The notes under the pieces were generated by a model, which did no database searches, was not told the DNA's origin, and saw only the letters and a program-made list of their open reading frames with translations. This document shows, piece by piece, positions 16,576 to 24,703 of a DNA stretch of 60,978 bases. Made by a program: the position numbers and the translations under genes. Each line of letters opens with the position of its first letter. The stretch's first letter is position 1. Source of the DNA: Bradyrhizobium jicamae (GTDB lineage Bacteria; Pseudomonadota; Alphaproteobacteria; Rhizobiales; Xanthobacteraceae); NCBI RefSeq assembly GCF_018130215.1, contig NZ_JAFCKQ010000047.1, positions 1-60,978 of the forward strand. The letters are read 5' to 3'.

Positions 16576-18636
16576 ATGTCCAAATCGCTGAAATCGAACG
16601 CCAAAAGCAAATCTGCCGACGATCTGTTCGGCACCTCGGAGCCCAAGGGCCGTGCGCCGCTGAAGGTCGCTGCCCGCTCCGAAGGGGGCGCCGAAGCCGG
16701 CTATACGGCGGCTGATATCGAGGTGCTGGAGGGCCTGGAGCCGGTTCGTCGGCGGCCCGGCATGTATATCGGCGGTACCGACGAGAAGGCGTTGCATCAC
16801 CTGTTCGCCGAGGTGATCGACAACTCGATGGACGAGGCGCTCGCGGGCCACGCGACCTTCATCGAGGTCGAGCTGAAGGCCGATGGTTTCCTGACCGTGA
16901 CCGACAACGGCCGCGGCATCCCGGTCGACCCGCACCCGAAATTCCCGAAGAAGTCGGCGCTCGAAGTCATCATGTGCACGCTGCACTCCGGCGGCAAGTT
17001 CGACTCCAAGGTTTATGAAACCTCGGGCGGTCTGCACGGCGTCGGCGTCTCCGTGGTCAATGCCCTCTCCTCGCGGCTCGAGGTCGAGGTTGCGCGCAGC
17101 CAGAAGCTGTACCGCATGACCTTCGAGCGCGGCCATCCCAAGGGCAAGATCGAAGACCTCGGCAAGATCAACAACCGCCGCGGCACGCGCATCCGCTTCA
17201 GGCCGGACACTGACATCTTCGGCGCCAAGGCGGCGTTCAAGCCGCAGCGCCTGTTCAAGATGACCCGCTCGAAGGCCTATCTGTTCGGCGGCGTCGAGAT
17301 CCGCTGGCGCTGCGACCAGGAGCTTTTGAAGGGCGTGGAGGATGTGCCCGCGGAGGCCAGCTTCCATTTCCCCGGCGGCCTGAAGGATTATCTGGCCGCC
17401 GCGATCCACGCCGACACGCTGGTGCATCAGGACATGTTCTCCGGCAAGTCCGGCCGCAGCGGCGCGCACGGCGCCTGCGAATGGGCCGTGGCCTGGACCG
17501 CCGATGCCGACGGCTTCCTGTCGTCCTACACCAACACGGTGCCGACGCCCGACGGCGGCACGCATGAATCCGGCCTGCGCAGCGCGCTGCTGCGCGGCCT
17601 GAAGGACCACGCCGAACGCGTCGGTCAGGGCAAGCGAGCAGCGTCCGTCACCTCGGAAGACGTGATGGTGGGCGCGGCCGTGATGCTGTCGGTGTTCGTG
17701 CGCGAGCCCGAATTCCAGGGCCAGACCAAGGATCGCCTCGCCACCGCCGAAGCCCAGCGCATCGTCGAGCAGGCGATGAAGGACCCGTTCGACCATTGGT
17801 TGTCAGGCAATCCGAACCAGGCCAACAGGCTGCTGGATTTCGTGATCGATCGCGCCGAGGAACGGCTGCGTCGCCGCCAGGAAAAGGAAACCGCGCGCAA
17901 GACCGCCGGCAAGAAGCTGCGCCTCCCCGGCAAGCTCGCCGATTGCTCCAACGCCGGCACGGAAGGATCGGAGCTCTTTATCGTCGAGGGCGACTCGGCC
18001 GGTGGCACCGCCAAGCAAGCACGCGACCGGGAGACCCAGGCCATCCTTCCCTTGCGGGGCAAAATTCTCAACGTCGCCTCCGCCGGTAAGGAAAAGCTCA
18101 CCGCCAATGCCCAGCTGGCCGACCTCGTTCTAGCCCTCGGCTGCGGCACGCTCGCGCATTATCGCGAAGAGGATCTGCGCTACTCGCGCATCATCATCAT
18201 GACCGACGCTGACGTCGACGGCGCGCATATCGCATCGCTGCTGATCACCTTCTTCTATCGGCAGATGCAGCCGCTGATCGACCAGGGACACCTCTATCTC
18301 GCGGTGCCGCCGCTCTACAAACTGACCCACGGCTCCAAGACCGTGTACGCCCGCGACGACGGGCACAGGGATGAACTGCTCAAGGCCGAATTCCACGCCA
18401 ACGCCAAGGTCGAAATCAGCCGTTTCAAGGGCCTCGGCGAAATGAACTCGACGCAGCTCAAGGAAACCACCATGAGCCCGATCACCCGTACATTGCTGCG
18501 CGTGAAGCTGCTGACCGAGGACCGCGAGGGCACCGCCGACTCGGTCGAGCGGCTGATGGGCACCAAGGCGGAAGCCCGCTTCGCGTTCATTTCCGACAAG
18601 GCCGAGTTCGCCAGCGACGACATCCTCGACGTCTAG
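16576..18636 (+). CDS. parE: DNA topoisomerase IV subunit B
   Basis: ParE is the ATPase subunit of topoisomerase IV, which decatenates daughter chromosomes together with ParC. At 686 residues it is normal for alphaproteobacteria. GHKL ATPase motifs are EVIDNSMDEA, DNGRGIP and GGLHGVGVSVVNA. The transducer domain follows, then the TOPRIM domain with EGDSAGGTAKQ and the metal-binding TDADVDGAHI, and the C-terminal RFKGLGEMN motif near residue 616. The first 40 residues are a Lys/Ser/Ala-rich tail before the conserved YTAADIEVLEGLEPVRRRPGMYIG start of the fold. This length and the tail argue for ParE rather than GyrB. Confidence 0.95.
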   Translation: MSKSLKSNAKSKSADDLFGTSEPKGRAPLKVAARSEGGAEAGYTAADIEVLEGLEPVRRRPGMYIGGTDEKALHHLFAEVIDNSMDEALAGHATFIEVELKADGFLTVTDNGRGIPVDPHPKFPKKSALEVIMCTLHSGGKFDSKVYETSGGLHGVGVSVVNALSSRLEVEVARSQKLYRMTFERGHPKGKIEDLGKINNRRGTRIRFRPDTDIFGAKAAFKPQRLFKMTRSKAYLFGGVEIRWRCDQELLKGVEDVPAEASFHFPGGLKDYLAAAIHADTLVHQDMFSGKSGRSGAHGACEWAVAWTADADGFLSSYTNTVPTPDGGTHESGLRSALLRGLKDHAERVGQGKRAASVTSEDVMVGAAVMLSVFVREPEFQGQTKDRLATAEAQRIVEQAMKDPFDHWLSGNPNQANRLLDFVIDRAEERLRRRQEKETARKTAGKKLRLPGKLADCSNAGTEGSELFIVEGDSAGGTAKQARDRETQAILPLRGKILNVASAGKEKLTANAQLADLVLALGCGTLAHYREEDLRYSRIIIMTDADVDGAHIASLLITFFYRQMQPLIDQGHLYLAVPPLYKLTHGSKTVYARDDGHRDELLKAEFHANAKVEISRFKGLGEMNSTQLKETTMSPITRTLLRVKLLTEDREGTADSVERLMGTKAEARFAFISDKAEFASDDILDV

Positions 18637-18862
18637 GCATAACAACCTGATTCTGCTGATTTTTTTACGCACTCCCGATCGGGAAGGCGTGCCTGCACTC
18701 GCCTTTCAGGAGAGTACCGTTCGTTCCGTTTTCGGGCGGTTGTGTCCCGCCCGCAACAGCTTTTCCGACCGAACGCCGTATAGTGCTCACAACGATACGA
18801 GGAATCGGTGCGAGCGCACCCGTTACGCGACCTGATCGAACGCCAACGCTGAGGATTTGGAA

Positions 18863-19651
18863 ATGAAGAAGTTCTTGCTCACCCTGACCGCGATCGCCGC
18901 GATGACGGGAACCGCCTCGGCCGCCGACCTCGCTGCCCGCCCCTACACCAAGGCTCCTCCCCCGGTTGTTCAGCCGAGCTGGACCGGCTTCTACTTCTTC
19001 GGTGGCGGCGGCGGCGGCGTCTGGGACGCTGACACCGGTACCCAGGTGACCGCAACGGGCGCGCCGATCCTCGGCTTCAACCAGCGCCAGGGCGGCGATG
19101 GCTGGTACGGCACCGTGGGCGCCGGTTACGACTGGCAGACCGCCAACAGCTGGGTGATCGGCGTGTTCGCTGACGGTCAGTTCGGCAGCCTGAAGGGCAC
19201 CATCCAGGATCAGACGCCGTTCCTCGCCGGCAACATCAAGAACGACTACTCATGGGCCGCCGGTGCGCGTCTCGGTTACCTAATCGCTCCGAACGTTCTG
19301 TCCTACGTCAACGCCGGTTACTCCAGCTCGCACTGGAAGGGCACCACCCTGTTCAATACCGCGACCGCGCTCCCGGGTGGCGTGCACACCAATGATTTCG
19401 ATCGTGGCGGCTGGTTCGTGGGTGGTGGCGTCGAGAACAACCTGAACATCTTCGGCATCACCGCGCCGGGCTGGTTCATGAAGACCGAGTACCGCGCTGC
19501 CTACTACGACAAGAAGAACATCTCGGAGTTGGTCGACGGCACCAACGCGCTGACCGGTACTGACATCACCTTCAAGCCGCTCGTCCAGACCATCAGCACC
19601 TCGCTGGTCTACCGCTTCAACTGGAGCGGCCCGGTGGTCGCCAAGTACTGA
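18863..19651 (+). CDS. Omp31/RopB-like outer membrane beta-barrel protein
   Basis: The 262-residue product begins MKKFLLTLTAIAAMTGTASA, a signal peptide cleaved before ADLAARPYTKAPP, the mature N-terminus typical of rhizobial Omp25/RopB proteins. The rest alternates Gly/aromatic strands (GFYFFGGGGGG, WYGTVGAGYDWQT, LVYRFNW) and ends VVAKY, with the terminal aromatic expected of an outer-membrane barrel. Start ATG 18863 is chosen over TTG 18857. A strong terminator follows at 19673. A second member is encoded at 20697-21473 on the other strand. These are abundant surface porin-like proteins rather than specific enzymes. Confidence 0.9.
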   Translation: MKKFLLTLTAIAAMTGTASAADLAARPYTKAPPPVVQPSWTGFYFFGGGGGGVWDADTGTQVTATGAPILGFNQRQGGDGWYGTVGAGYDWQTANSWVIGVFADGQFGSLKGTIQDQTPFLAGNIKNDYSWAAGARLGYLIAPNVLSYVNAGYSSSHWKGTTLFNTATALPGGVHTNDFDRGGWFVGGGVENNLNIFGITAPGWFMKTEYRAAYYDKKNISELVDGTNALTGTDITFKPLVQTISTSLVYRFNWSGPVVAKY

Positions 19652-19672
19652 TCCCTGCTTGATCGCAGCTCA

Positions 19673-19700
19673 AAAGCCCCGGCTTGGCCGGGGCTTTTTT
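19673..19700 (+). terminator. Rho-independent terminator after porin gene
   Basis: AAAGCCCCGGC (19673-19683) and GCCGGGGCTTT (19687-19697) form a perfect 11-bp stem with a TTG loop, followed by further T residues to 19700. It lies 22 nt after the porin stop codon. Confidence 0.92.
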
Positions 19701-19841
19701 GTTGCCCTGACGCCGGCGAGCCCCAGGGCGCACCGGAGCGTCGATTCGGCTCGTGGCGCAGGGCCGGTGGTCGTCCTGCGATCTGGTCGAGCCCGACGCA
19801 ATCCGGCACTCTCCGGCCAGGCCAAGACAAGGACAACGACA

Positions 19842-20612
19842 ATGAATAACACTCTGTTCGACCTCTCAGGCAAGGTCGCGGTCGTCACCGGCGGCAATGG
19901 CGGCATCGGCCTCGGCATGGCGCGCGGCCTGGCGGACGCCGGCGCTGCAGTCGCAGTCATCGGGCGCAACGAATCCAAGTCGGCATCTGCCGTCGACGAT
20001 CTCCGGCGGCGCGGCGTCAAGGCGATTGCGGTGGCGACCGATGTGACCGACGGCTCCGCGGTCTCGGCGATGATCGAGCGCGTCGTCAGGGAGCTCGGCG
20101 GCATCAACATCCTCGTCAACAACGCCGGCATGAGCATCCGCAAGCCGCCCCACGAGCTGGAGATCGAGGAGTGGCGCAAGGTGATCGACACCAACCTCAC
20201 CAGTGCGTTCGTGTGCTCAAAGGCGGCCTATCCGGCGCTGAAGGCATCGGGCAGCGGCAAGGTCATCAATATCGGCTCGATGATGTCGATCTTCGGCGCA
20301 AGCTTCGCCCCGGCCTATGCCGCGAGCAAGGGCGGCATCGTGCAATACACCCGCGCCTGCGCCACCGCCTGGGCTGCAGACAATATCCAGGTCAACGCGA
20401 TCCTGCCGGGCTGGGTCGACACCGACTTGACGCGCGCGGCGCGCCAGCAGGTTGCCGGCTTGCACGAGCGTGTGCTGGCGCGCACGCCCGCCGCGCGCTG
20501 GGGTGCCGGCAGCGACTTTGCCGGAATCGCGGTGTTCCTTGCATCAGCCGCATCCGACTTCGTCACCGGCACTGCGATCCCGATCGACGGCGGCTACTCG
20601 ATCATGGGCTAG
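19842..20612 (+). CDS. SDR family oxidoreductase (gluconate/deoxygluconate dehydrogenase-like)
   Basis: This 256-residue short-chain dehydrogenase has TGGNGGIG at about residues 16-23, NNAGMS near 90, catalytic Ser in INIGSMMSIFG, and YAASKGG for Tyr/Lys. The C-terminus has ASDFVTGTAIPIDGGYSIMG. The sequence MNNTLFDLSGKVAVVTGG and the layout resemble gluconate 5-dehydrogenase and 2-deoxy-D-gluconate 3-dehydrogenase, so a sugar-acid substrate is plausible but not proven. Start ATG 19842 follows AAGGACAACGACA. The gene is alone, between a terminator and a convergent porin gene. Confidence 0.9.
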   Translation: MNNTLFDLSGKVAVVTGGNGGIGLGMARGLADAGAAVAVIGRNESKSASAVDDLRRRGVKAIAVATDVTDGSAVSAMIERVVRELGGINILVNNAGMSIRKPPHELEIEEWRKVIDTNLTSAFVCSKAAYPALKASGSGKVINIGSMMSIFGASFAPAYAASKGGIVQYTRACATAWAADNIQVNAILPGWVDTDLTRAARQQVAGLHERVLARTPAARWGAGSDFAGIAVFLASAASDFVTGTAIPIDGGYSIMG

Positions 20613-20631
20613 CCACGCGCCAAAACGAAAT

Positions 20632-20652
20632 GCCCCGCGCATCGCGCGGGGC
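20632..20652. terminator. Hairpin between convergent genes
   Basis: GCCCCGCGC (20632-20640) and GCGCGGGGC (20644-20652) form a perfect 9-bp stem with an ATC loop, flanked by AACGAAA and CTCGTT that can extend it. It lies 19 nt after the dehydrogenase stop and 44 nt after the convergent porin stop, so it probably terminates in both directions. The T-tract is weak. Confidence 0.65.
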
Positions 20653-20696
20653 TCTCGTTCGTGGAAAACCGCAGCGGGACCGGCCCGCGTGTTCCC

Positions 20697-21473
20697 TCAA
20701 TAGCCCGCAACAAGCGGGCCGAACTTGTAGCTGAGGCGGACCACCGCGGACTGGATGTCGACCGGACGCGCATCGAAGGCATAGGTCGCGGGCGTCGCGG
20801 CACCCGCGAGCTGGTAGTTCTTCTTCTCGAACGAGGCGTAGTCGTATTCGAGACCGACGATCCAGTTCTGGGTGATGCCATATTCCCAGCCGGCGCCGAC
20901 CGTCCAGCCATTGTGCCAATTCGACTGGGCGCCCGACCCGGTGAACGGCGGCACGTTGTCGACCACCGAGAGGTGGTTGTTCACCCCGGCGTAGCCGCCC
21001 TTCACGTAGAACAGGTTGTTCTGCACTGCGAAGCCGGCGCGACCGGTCACCGTGACCATCCAGTCCGCACGCCAGCTGAAGCGGTCGTCGAGGCCAGCTC
21101 CAAACACGTTGTTGAGAACGCTGCCGTGGTTGTCGAGGCCGACGAGCGTGCCCTCAAGGCCAGCCACGAAGTTGTTGGCCTGCCAATTGTAACCAACCTG
21201 ACCGCCGCCGAACACGCCGCTGCCGCGCTGCCGGAAGCCCTGGCCCGGGCTGAGATCGCCGAACGCCGTCGTGTTGGCGGTGTTGGTCCACTCCTGGTTG
21301 GTCGAGGAGCCGCCGACATTGCCGCCGATGTAGAAGCCGGCCCAGTTGTAGATCGATTCAACGTAGGCCGGCGCCTTGGTGTAGGGACGCATGGCGAGGT
21401 CGGCGGCCGAGGCGGCACCGACGCCGAGCGCGGTTGTCATGGTCAACGCGGCAACAAACTTGGTACGAGACAT
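20697..21473 (-). CDS. Omp31/RopB-like outer membrane beta-barrel protein
   Basis: The 258-residue protein has signal peptide MSRTKFVAALTMTTALGVGAASA and mature start ADLAMRPYTKAP, the same junction as the porin at 18863. Barrel features include NWAGFYIGGNVGGS, GGGQVGYNWQANNFVAGLEG, VTGRAGFAVQNNLFYVKGGYAG, GWEYGITQNWIVGLEYDYA and a final VRLSYKFGPLVAGY. Start ATG 21473 gives a proper signal peptide; the longer frame to 21602 does not. The two porins are diverged paralogs flanking one dehydrogenase in convergent orientation. Confidence 0.9.
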   Translation of the reverse strand: MSRTKFVAALTMTTALGVGAASAADLAMRPYTKAPAYVESIYNWAGFYIGGNVGGSSTNQEWTNTANTTAFGDLSPGQGFRQRGSGVFGGGQVGYNWQANNFVAGLEGTLVGLDNHGSVLNNVFGAGLDDRFSWRADWMVTVTGRAGFAVQNNLFYVKGGYAGVNNHLSVVDNVPPFTGSGAQSNWHNGWTVGAGWEYGITQNWIVGLEYDYASFEKKNYQLAGAATPATYAFDARPVDIQSAVVRLSYKFGPLVAGY

Positions 21474-21672
21474 GGTAGCACCCCAGGGTTGTCTGACGGC
21501 TGCCAGCATTCCCAGAGAGCCCTTACCAAAAGAAAACCGCCCGAACCGGCGCATTGGATTCCATGTCGCCGCGTTTCGAATCTTCTCCTTTGTTGCAACC
21601 ACGCAACTTTTAAGAAGTGAATTAAACGGCTGTTATCCTTGATGAATTCTTATCCGCACGGAGCTCATGGCA

Positions 21673-22923
21673 TCAGCTCTTGGCCGGCGAATGAACGTGC
21701 TCTGGCCGCACGCCGACGCCCACGAGACGCGCGATCAGTCCCTGCAGCCACGGGATCGCGGTGACCACGCGCATCGCGAGCGGCACCTTCAGCGGTTGAT
21801 CGCCCGGTTTGAGTGCCACCGAGATGATGTTGTCCTGCGCCACCACCTGCATCCGCTGCGTCACCCGCACCGGGAATTCCCTTCGCCGCCTTACGGCATC
21901 GAGCTCGTCCTCCGACGGGCAGCCATCGGCGAGCCTGGCCGCCAGGAGATTGGCGGTCGCAACCGCATCCTGCACCGCCAGATTGACGCCAACACCGCCG
22001 ACCGGCGACATCGCATGCGCGGCATCGCCGATGCACAGCAGGCCGGGCTGCGTCCAGCGCGTCAGGCGGTTGATCGCGACCGTGAGCAGCTTGACGTCAT
22101 CAAAGCTCCTCACCTCGGCGATACCGGCCTTGAGGACCGGCGCCATCCGCACGACGTCGTCGAGCAGCGCCGGCAGCCCCCTTGCCTTCACCGCGTCGTA
22201 CTGTCCCTTCGCGATGACATAGGCACACTGCCAGTAATCGCCGCGGTCGAAAGTCACCAGCATCTTGCCGTGTTCGACACGGGCGAACAGGTTCTCGGTT
22301 TCATCTGCCCGCCGCCCGACACGAAACCACAGCACGTCCATCGGCGCACCGATCTCCTCGACCGGAAGCCCGGCGCGTTCACGCACCGTGGAGTGGCGGC
22401 CGTCGCAGGCGATGGTGAGATCCGCCTCGATGTCGACAGGGCCGTCCGGCGTCTTCGCGCGGACGCCGGCGATGGCGTCGCCATGCCTGATCAGATCGGT
22501 CGCCTCGGTGCTCATCATCACCCTCAGCGATTGAAAGCGCTTGCCGCTGTCACGCAGGAAATTGAGAAAGTCCCACTGCGGCATCATGGCGATGAACGGA
22601 TATCTGACGCTGACGCGGCTGAGGTCGGCGACCCGCACCGGCGTGCCGCCGAACATGCCATCGAGCTTCTGCAGCTCCTGGTGCGGAAGCTTCAGGAATC
22701 CGCCGATCAGCCCCAGCTCATCCATGACCTGCAGGGTCGAGGGATGCACGGTGTCGCCGCGGAAGTCGCGGAAGAAGTCGGCATGCTTCTCCAGCACCAC
22801 GACATCGATCCCGGCTCGGCCCAGCAGATAGCCGAGCATCATCCCGGCTGGTCCGCCGCCGACGACGCAGCAGCGGACCTTCATTGTGCGTGCGTCAGGC
22901 TGCTGCGGTTGTCCTGCGTCCAT
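21673..22923 (-). CDS. FAD-dependent aromatic-type monooxygenase
   Basis: The 416-residue protein is a group A flavoprotein monooxygenase of the PHBH type: dinucleotide motif VVGGGPAGMMLGYLLGRAG after a short N-terminus, the DG motif in LTIACDGRHSTVRE, and the second FAD motif LLCIGDAAHAMSPVGGVGVNLAVQDAV. It probably hydroxylates a ring or isoprenoid compound using NAD(P)H and oxygen. ATG 22923 follows GAGGATGGCGCC; the open frame to 23016 runs into a tandem repeat and is not coding. It is 110 nt downstream of the caspase-like gene on the same strand. No pathway neighbours indicate the substrate. Confidence 0.87.
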   Translation of the reverse strand: MDAGQPQQPDARTMKVRCCVVGGGPAGMMLGYLLGRAGIDVVVLEKHADFFRDFRGDTVHPSTLQVMDELGLIGGFLKLPHQELQKLDGMFGGTPVRVADLSRVSVRYPFIAMMPQWDFLNFLRDSGKRFQSLRVMMSTEATDLIRHGDAIAGVRAKTPDGPVDIEADLTIACDGRHSTVRERAGLPVEEIGAPMDVLWFRVGRRADETENLFARVEHGKMLVTFDRGDYWQCAYVIAKGQYDAVKARGLPALLDDVVRMAPVLKAGIAEVRSFDDVKLLTVAINRLTRWTQPGLLCIGDAAHAMSPVGGVGVNLAVQDAVATANLLAARLADGCPSEDELDAVRRRREFPVRVTQRMQVVAQDNIISVALKPGDQPLKVPLAMRVVTAIPWLQGLIARLVGVGVRPEHVHSPAKS

Positions 22924-22980
22924 GGCGCCATCCTCATCGTTTCTCGGGCCTCGGAGTCTAACGCCGATCGGACGGGAAGG

Positions 22981-23040
22981 ATGCAAGACTACCTCATGCA
23001 AGACTACCTCATGCAAGACTATCTCATGCAGGACTATCTC
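22981..23040. repeat. 15-bp tandem repeat, four copies
   Basis: Four units of ATGCAAGACTACCTC lie head to tail; units 1 and 2 are identical, unit 3 differs at one base and unit 4 at two. The last unit contains the TAG stop of the caspase-like gene (23034-23036). Since 15 is a multiple of three, every unit repeats an in-frame TAG. Confidence 0.95.
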
Positions 23041-24536
23041 CGGAATGTCTTGATCTCCGACACGCTGCCGTCCCGGTAGGTCAGTTCGACCGAGACCGAC
23101 CTGGTCTGCGGCGCGAGCTTCAGATAGGGCTGCGCGTCGGACGGGATCATGCTCGGGTCACGCGGGTCGCAGGTCGGCATCTTCAGCACTCTGTCCGGCA
23201 CCGCGGTATCGATGCCGATGCGCACCTCGCGGATCGCGCAGCGATACGACATCAGGTGGGTGTAGTAGACCAGGAGACCATTGAACTCGCGGAACGACAG
23301 CCAGCTTGTCGCAGTCATGTCGAGGATCTTGCGCTGGTCGCGGATCAGCGCCGCCTCGGGATCGAACCGGATCGGGAACGGTCCCTGCATCTCGCCCTGC
23401 GCGTCGACATAGCGCAGCTGGATCGTGCCTGCCGGTGCATCGGCCGGCAGCTCGATCGACGGATTGGGCATCCGCTTGCGCGTGCGCGGATCGAGCGTGT
23501 CGATGAAGCCGGTCTCGCGGAAGTCACCGCCATCACCCATCCGCCACGAAATCCCGAGCGCCGGGTCGGCGATCGAGAATACGACCGTCCAGCCGCCATT
23601 GTGCCTTGAGAAGCTCGCGATCGGGGCGTTGACGGCCTCGTCCTTCGGCAGCTTCGGCACCGCTACCGGCGGCAACGCCGCCAGCTGCTGCGGCGGCGGC
23701 GCGGCTGATGGCACGGCGTCGGCCGGCGCTTTCGCGACGCCGTTCAGGAAGACGTCGTCGACCATCTGGTCGAAATAGACCGGGATCTGCTTGTGCTTGA
23801 CGGTGTCGGCCATCTCGCTGACCAGCCGCCGCGTGTGCTGCGCGACCTGCACGAGATTCTCGCCGGGCTGCAGCAGCTCCCTGGCAAAGGTGCGCGTAAA
23901 CACCGAATTGGGATTGGCGTCGTCGTTCGACAGGCGGTCGAGCGCGGTCTGGCGCGGCCCGGCCGAGAACACAGAGAACACGCCCTCGGGCAATTGCGTC
24001 ATCGGTGCAAGCCCGCCGCCGCCTGCAACTGCGCGTGTACCCGCCCGCTCGAACGGGTTGTTGCGGCAGGCATCGAACACGAGAATCGAGGTCCGCGCCT
24101 TCTTGTTCTGCAGCCGCTCGATGATGCGGTCGGCGAGCACCGAGGCATCGCGCACCAGCTCCTCCTGCCCCTCGGTCGCGGCCGGCACGTCGGTCGGCAG
24201 CAGGAAATTCTGTCCGGCGATCTCGAAGCCGTGGCCGGCATAGAAGAAGAATGCAGTGTCGCCGGGCTCGACGGCACGGTCGAAGGCGAGCAACGTTTCA
24301 GAGAAGGCCTGGCGGTTCAAATTCTCGGCTACCATGACGCTGAAGCCGAGCTGCTTCAGCGTATCGCCCATGGTGCGGGCATCGTTGACGGCCTTCTGCA
24401 GCTTGGGCACGTTCCTGTAGTCATTATTGCCGATCACGAGCGCGACGCGCTTGTCAGCGTGGGCGGGCACCGCCAGCGCGATGAAGACCGCCGCCGAGGT
24501 GGTGATTCTAGAAAAGCTCGAGAGCCAGCGCGTCAT
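23034..24536 (-). CDS. Secreted caspase-like (C14) protease
   Basis: The 500-residue protein starts with a signal peptide (MTRWLSSFSRITTSAAVFIALAVPAHA, positions 1-27), so it is exported. The peptidase C14 domain follows: ALVIGNNDYRNVPKL, catalytic His in FFFYAGHGFEI, catalytic Cys in LVFDACRNNPF, and FSAGPRQTA. A Pro/Ala linker at about 270-300 separates it from a C-terminal region of about 190 residues that I do not recognise. That region contains a GISWRMGDGG motif and ends TYRDGSVSEIKTFRR. ATG 24536 follows GGGGAACAGG; GTG 24554 is an alternative. Orthocaspases cleave after Arg/Lys, but no target is apparent here. Confidence 0.88.
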   Translation of the reverse strand: MTRWLSSFSRITTSAAVFIALAVPAHADKRVALVIGNNDYRNVPKLQKAVNDARTMGDTLKQLGFSVMVAENLNRQAFSETLLAFDRAVEPGDTAFFFYAGHGFEIAGQNFLLPTDVPAATEGQEELVRDASVLADRIIERLQNKKARTSILVFDACRNNPFERAGTRAVAGGGGLAPMTQLPEGVFSVFSAGPRQTALDRLSNDDANPNSVFTRTFARELLQPGENLVQVAQHTRRLVSEMADTVKHKQIPVYFDQMVDDVFLNGVAKAPADAVPSAAPPPQQLAALPPVAVPKLPKDEAVNAPIASFSRHNGGWTVVFSIADPALGISWRMGDGGDFRETGFIDTLDPRTRKRMPNPSIELPADAPAGTIQLRYVDAQGEMQGPFPIRFDPEAALIRDQRKILDMTATSWLSFREFNGLLVYYTHLMSYRCAIREVRIGIDTAVPDRVLKMPTCDPRDPSMIPSDAQPYLKLAPQTRSVSVELTYRDGSVSEIKTFRR

Positions 24537-24703
24537 CCTGTTCCCCACCTGCACGACGGACCGGCAGCTTTGCGGCCGCCGGATAATAGTCGGACCAGCC
24601 GTTTGGCCGGTTCAAGGCCGCGCGCCCGGCAAACCGTTCTCACCGGCCGCGGCGGGCCGACGGCCGGGCACCTCCGTCCTGAGCGCGGAAGCTCCTGCAA
24701 GGA

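Noticed and set aside
18650..18690. T-run and palindrome after parE as a terminator
   Set aside because: The T-run precedes the TCCCGATCGGGA palindrome instead of following it, and neither strand gives a stem-then-T arrangement.
22924..23016. Extension of the monooxygenase into the 15-bp repeats
   Set aside because: It would read repeats such as MHEVVLHEVVLH; ATG 22923 has GAGGA and sits just before the FAD motif.
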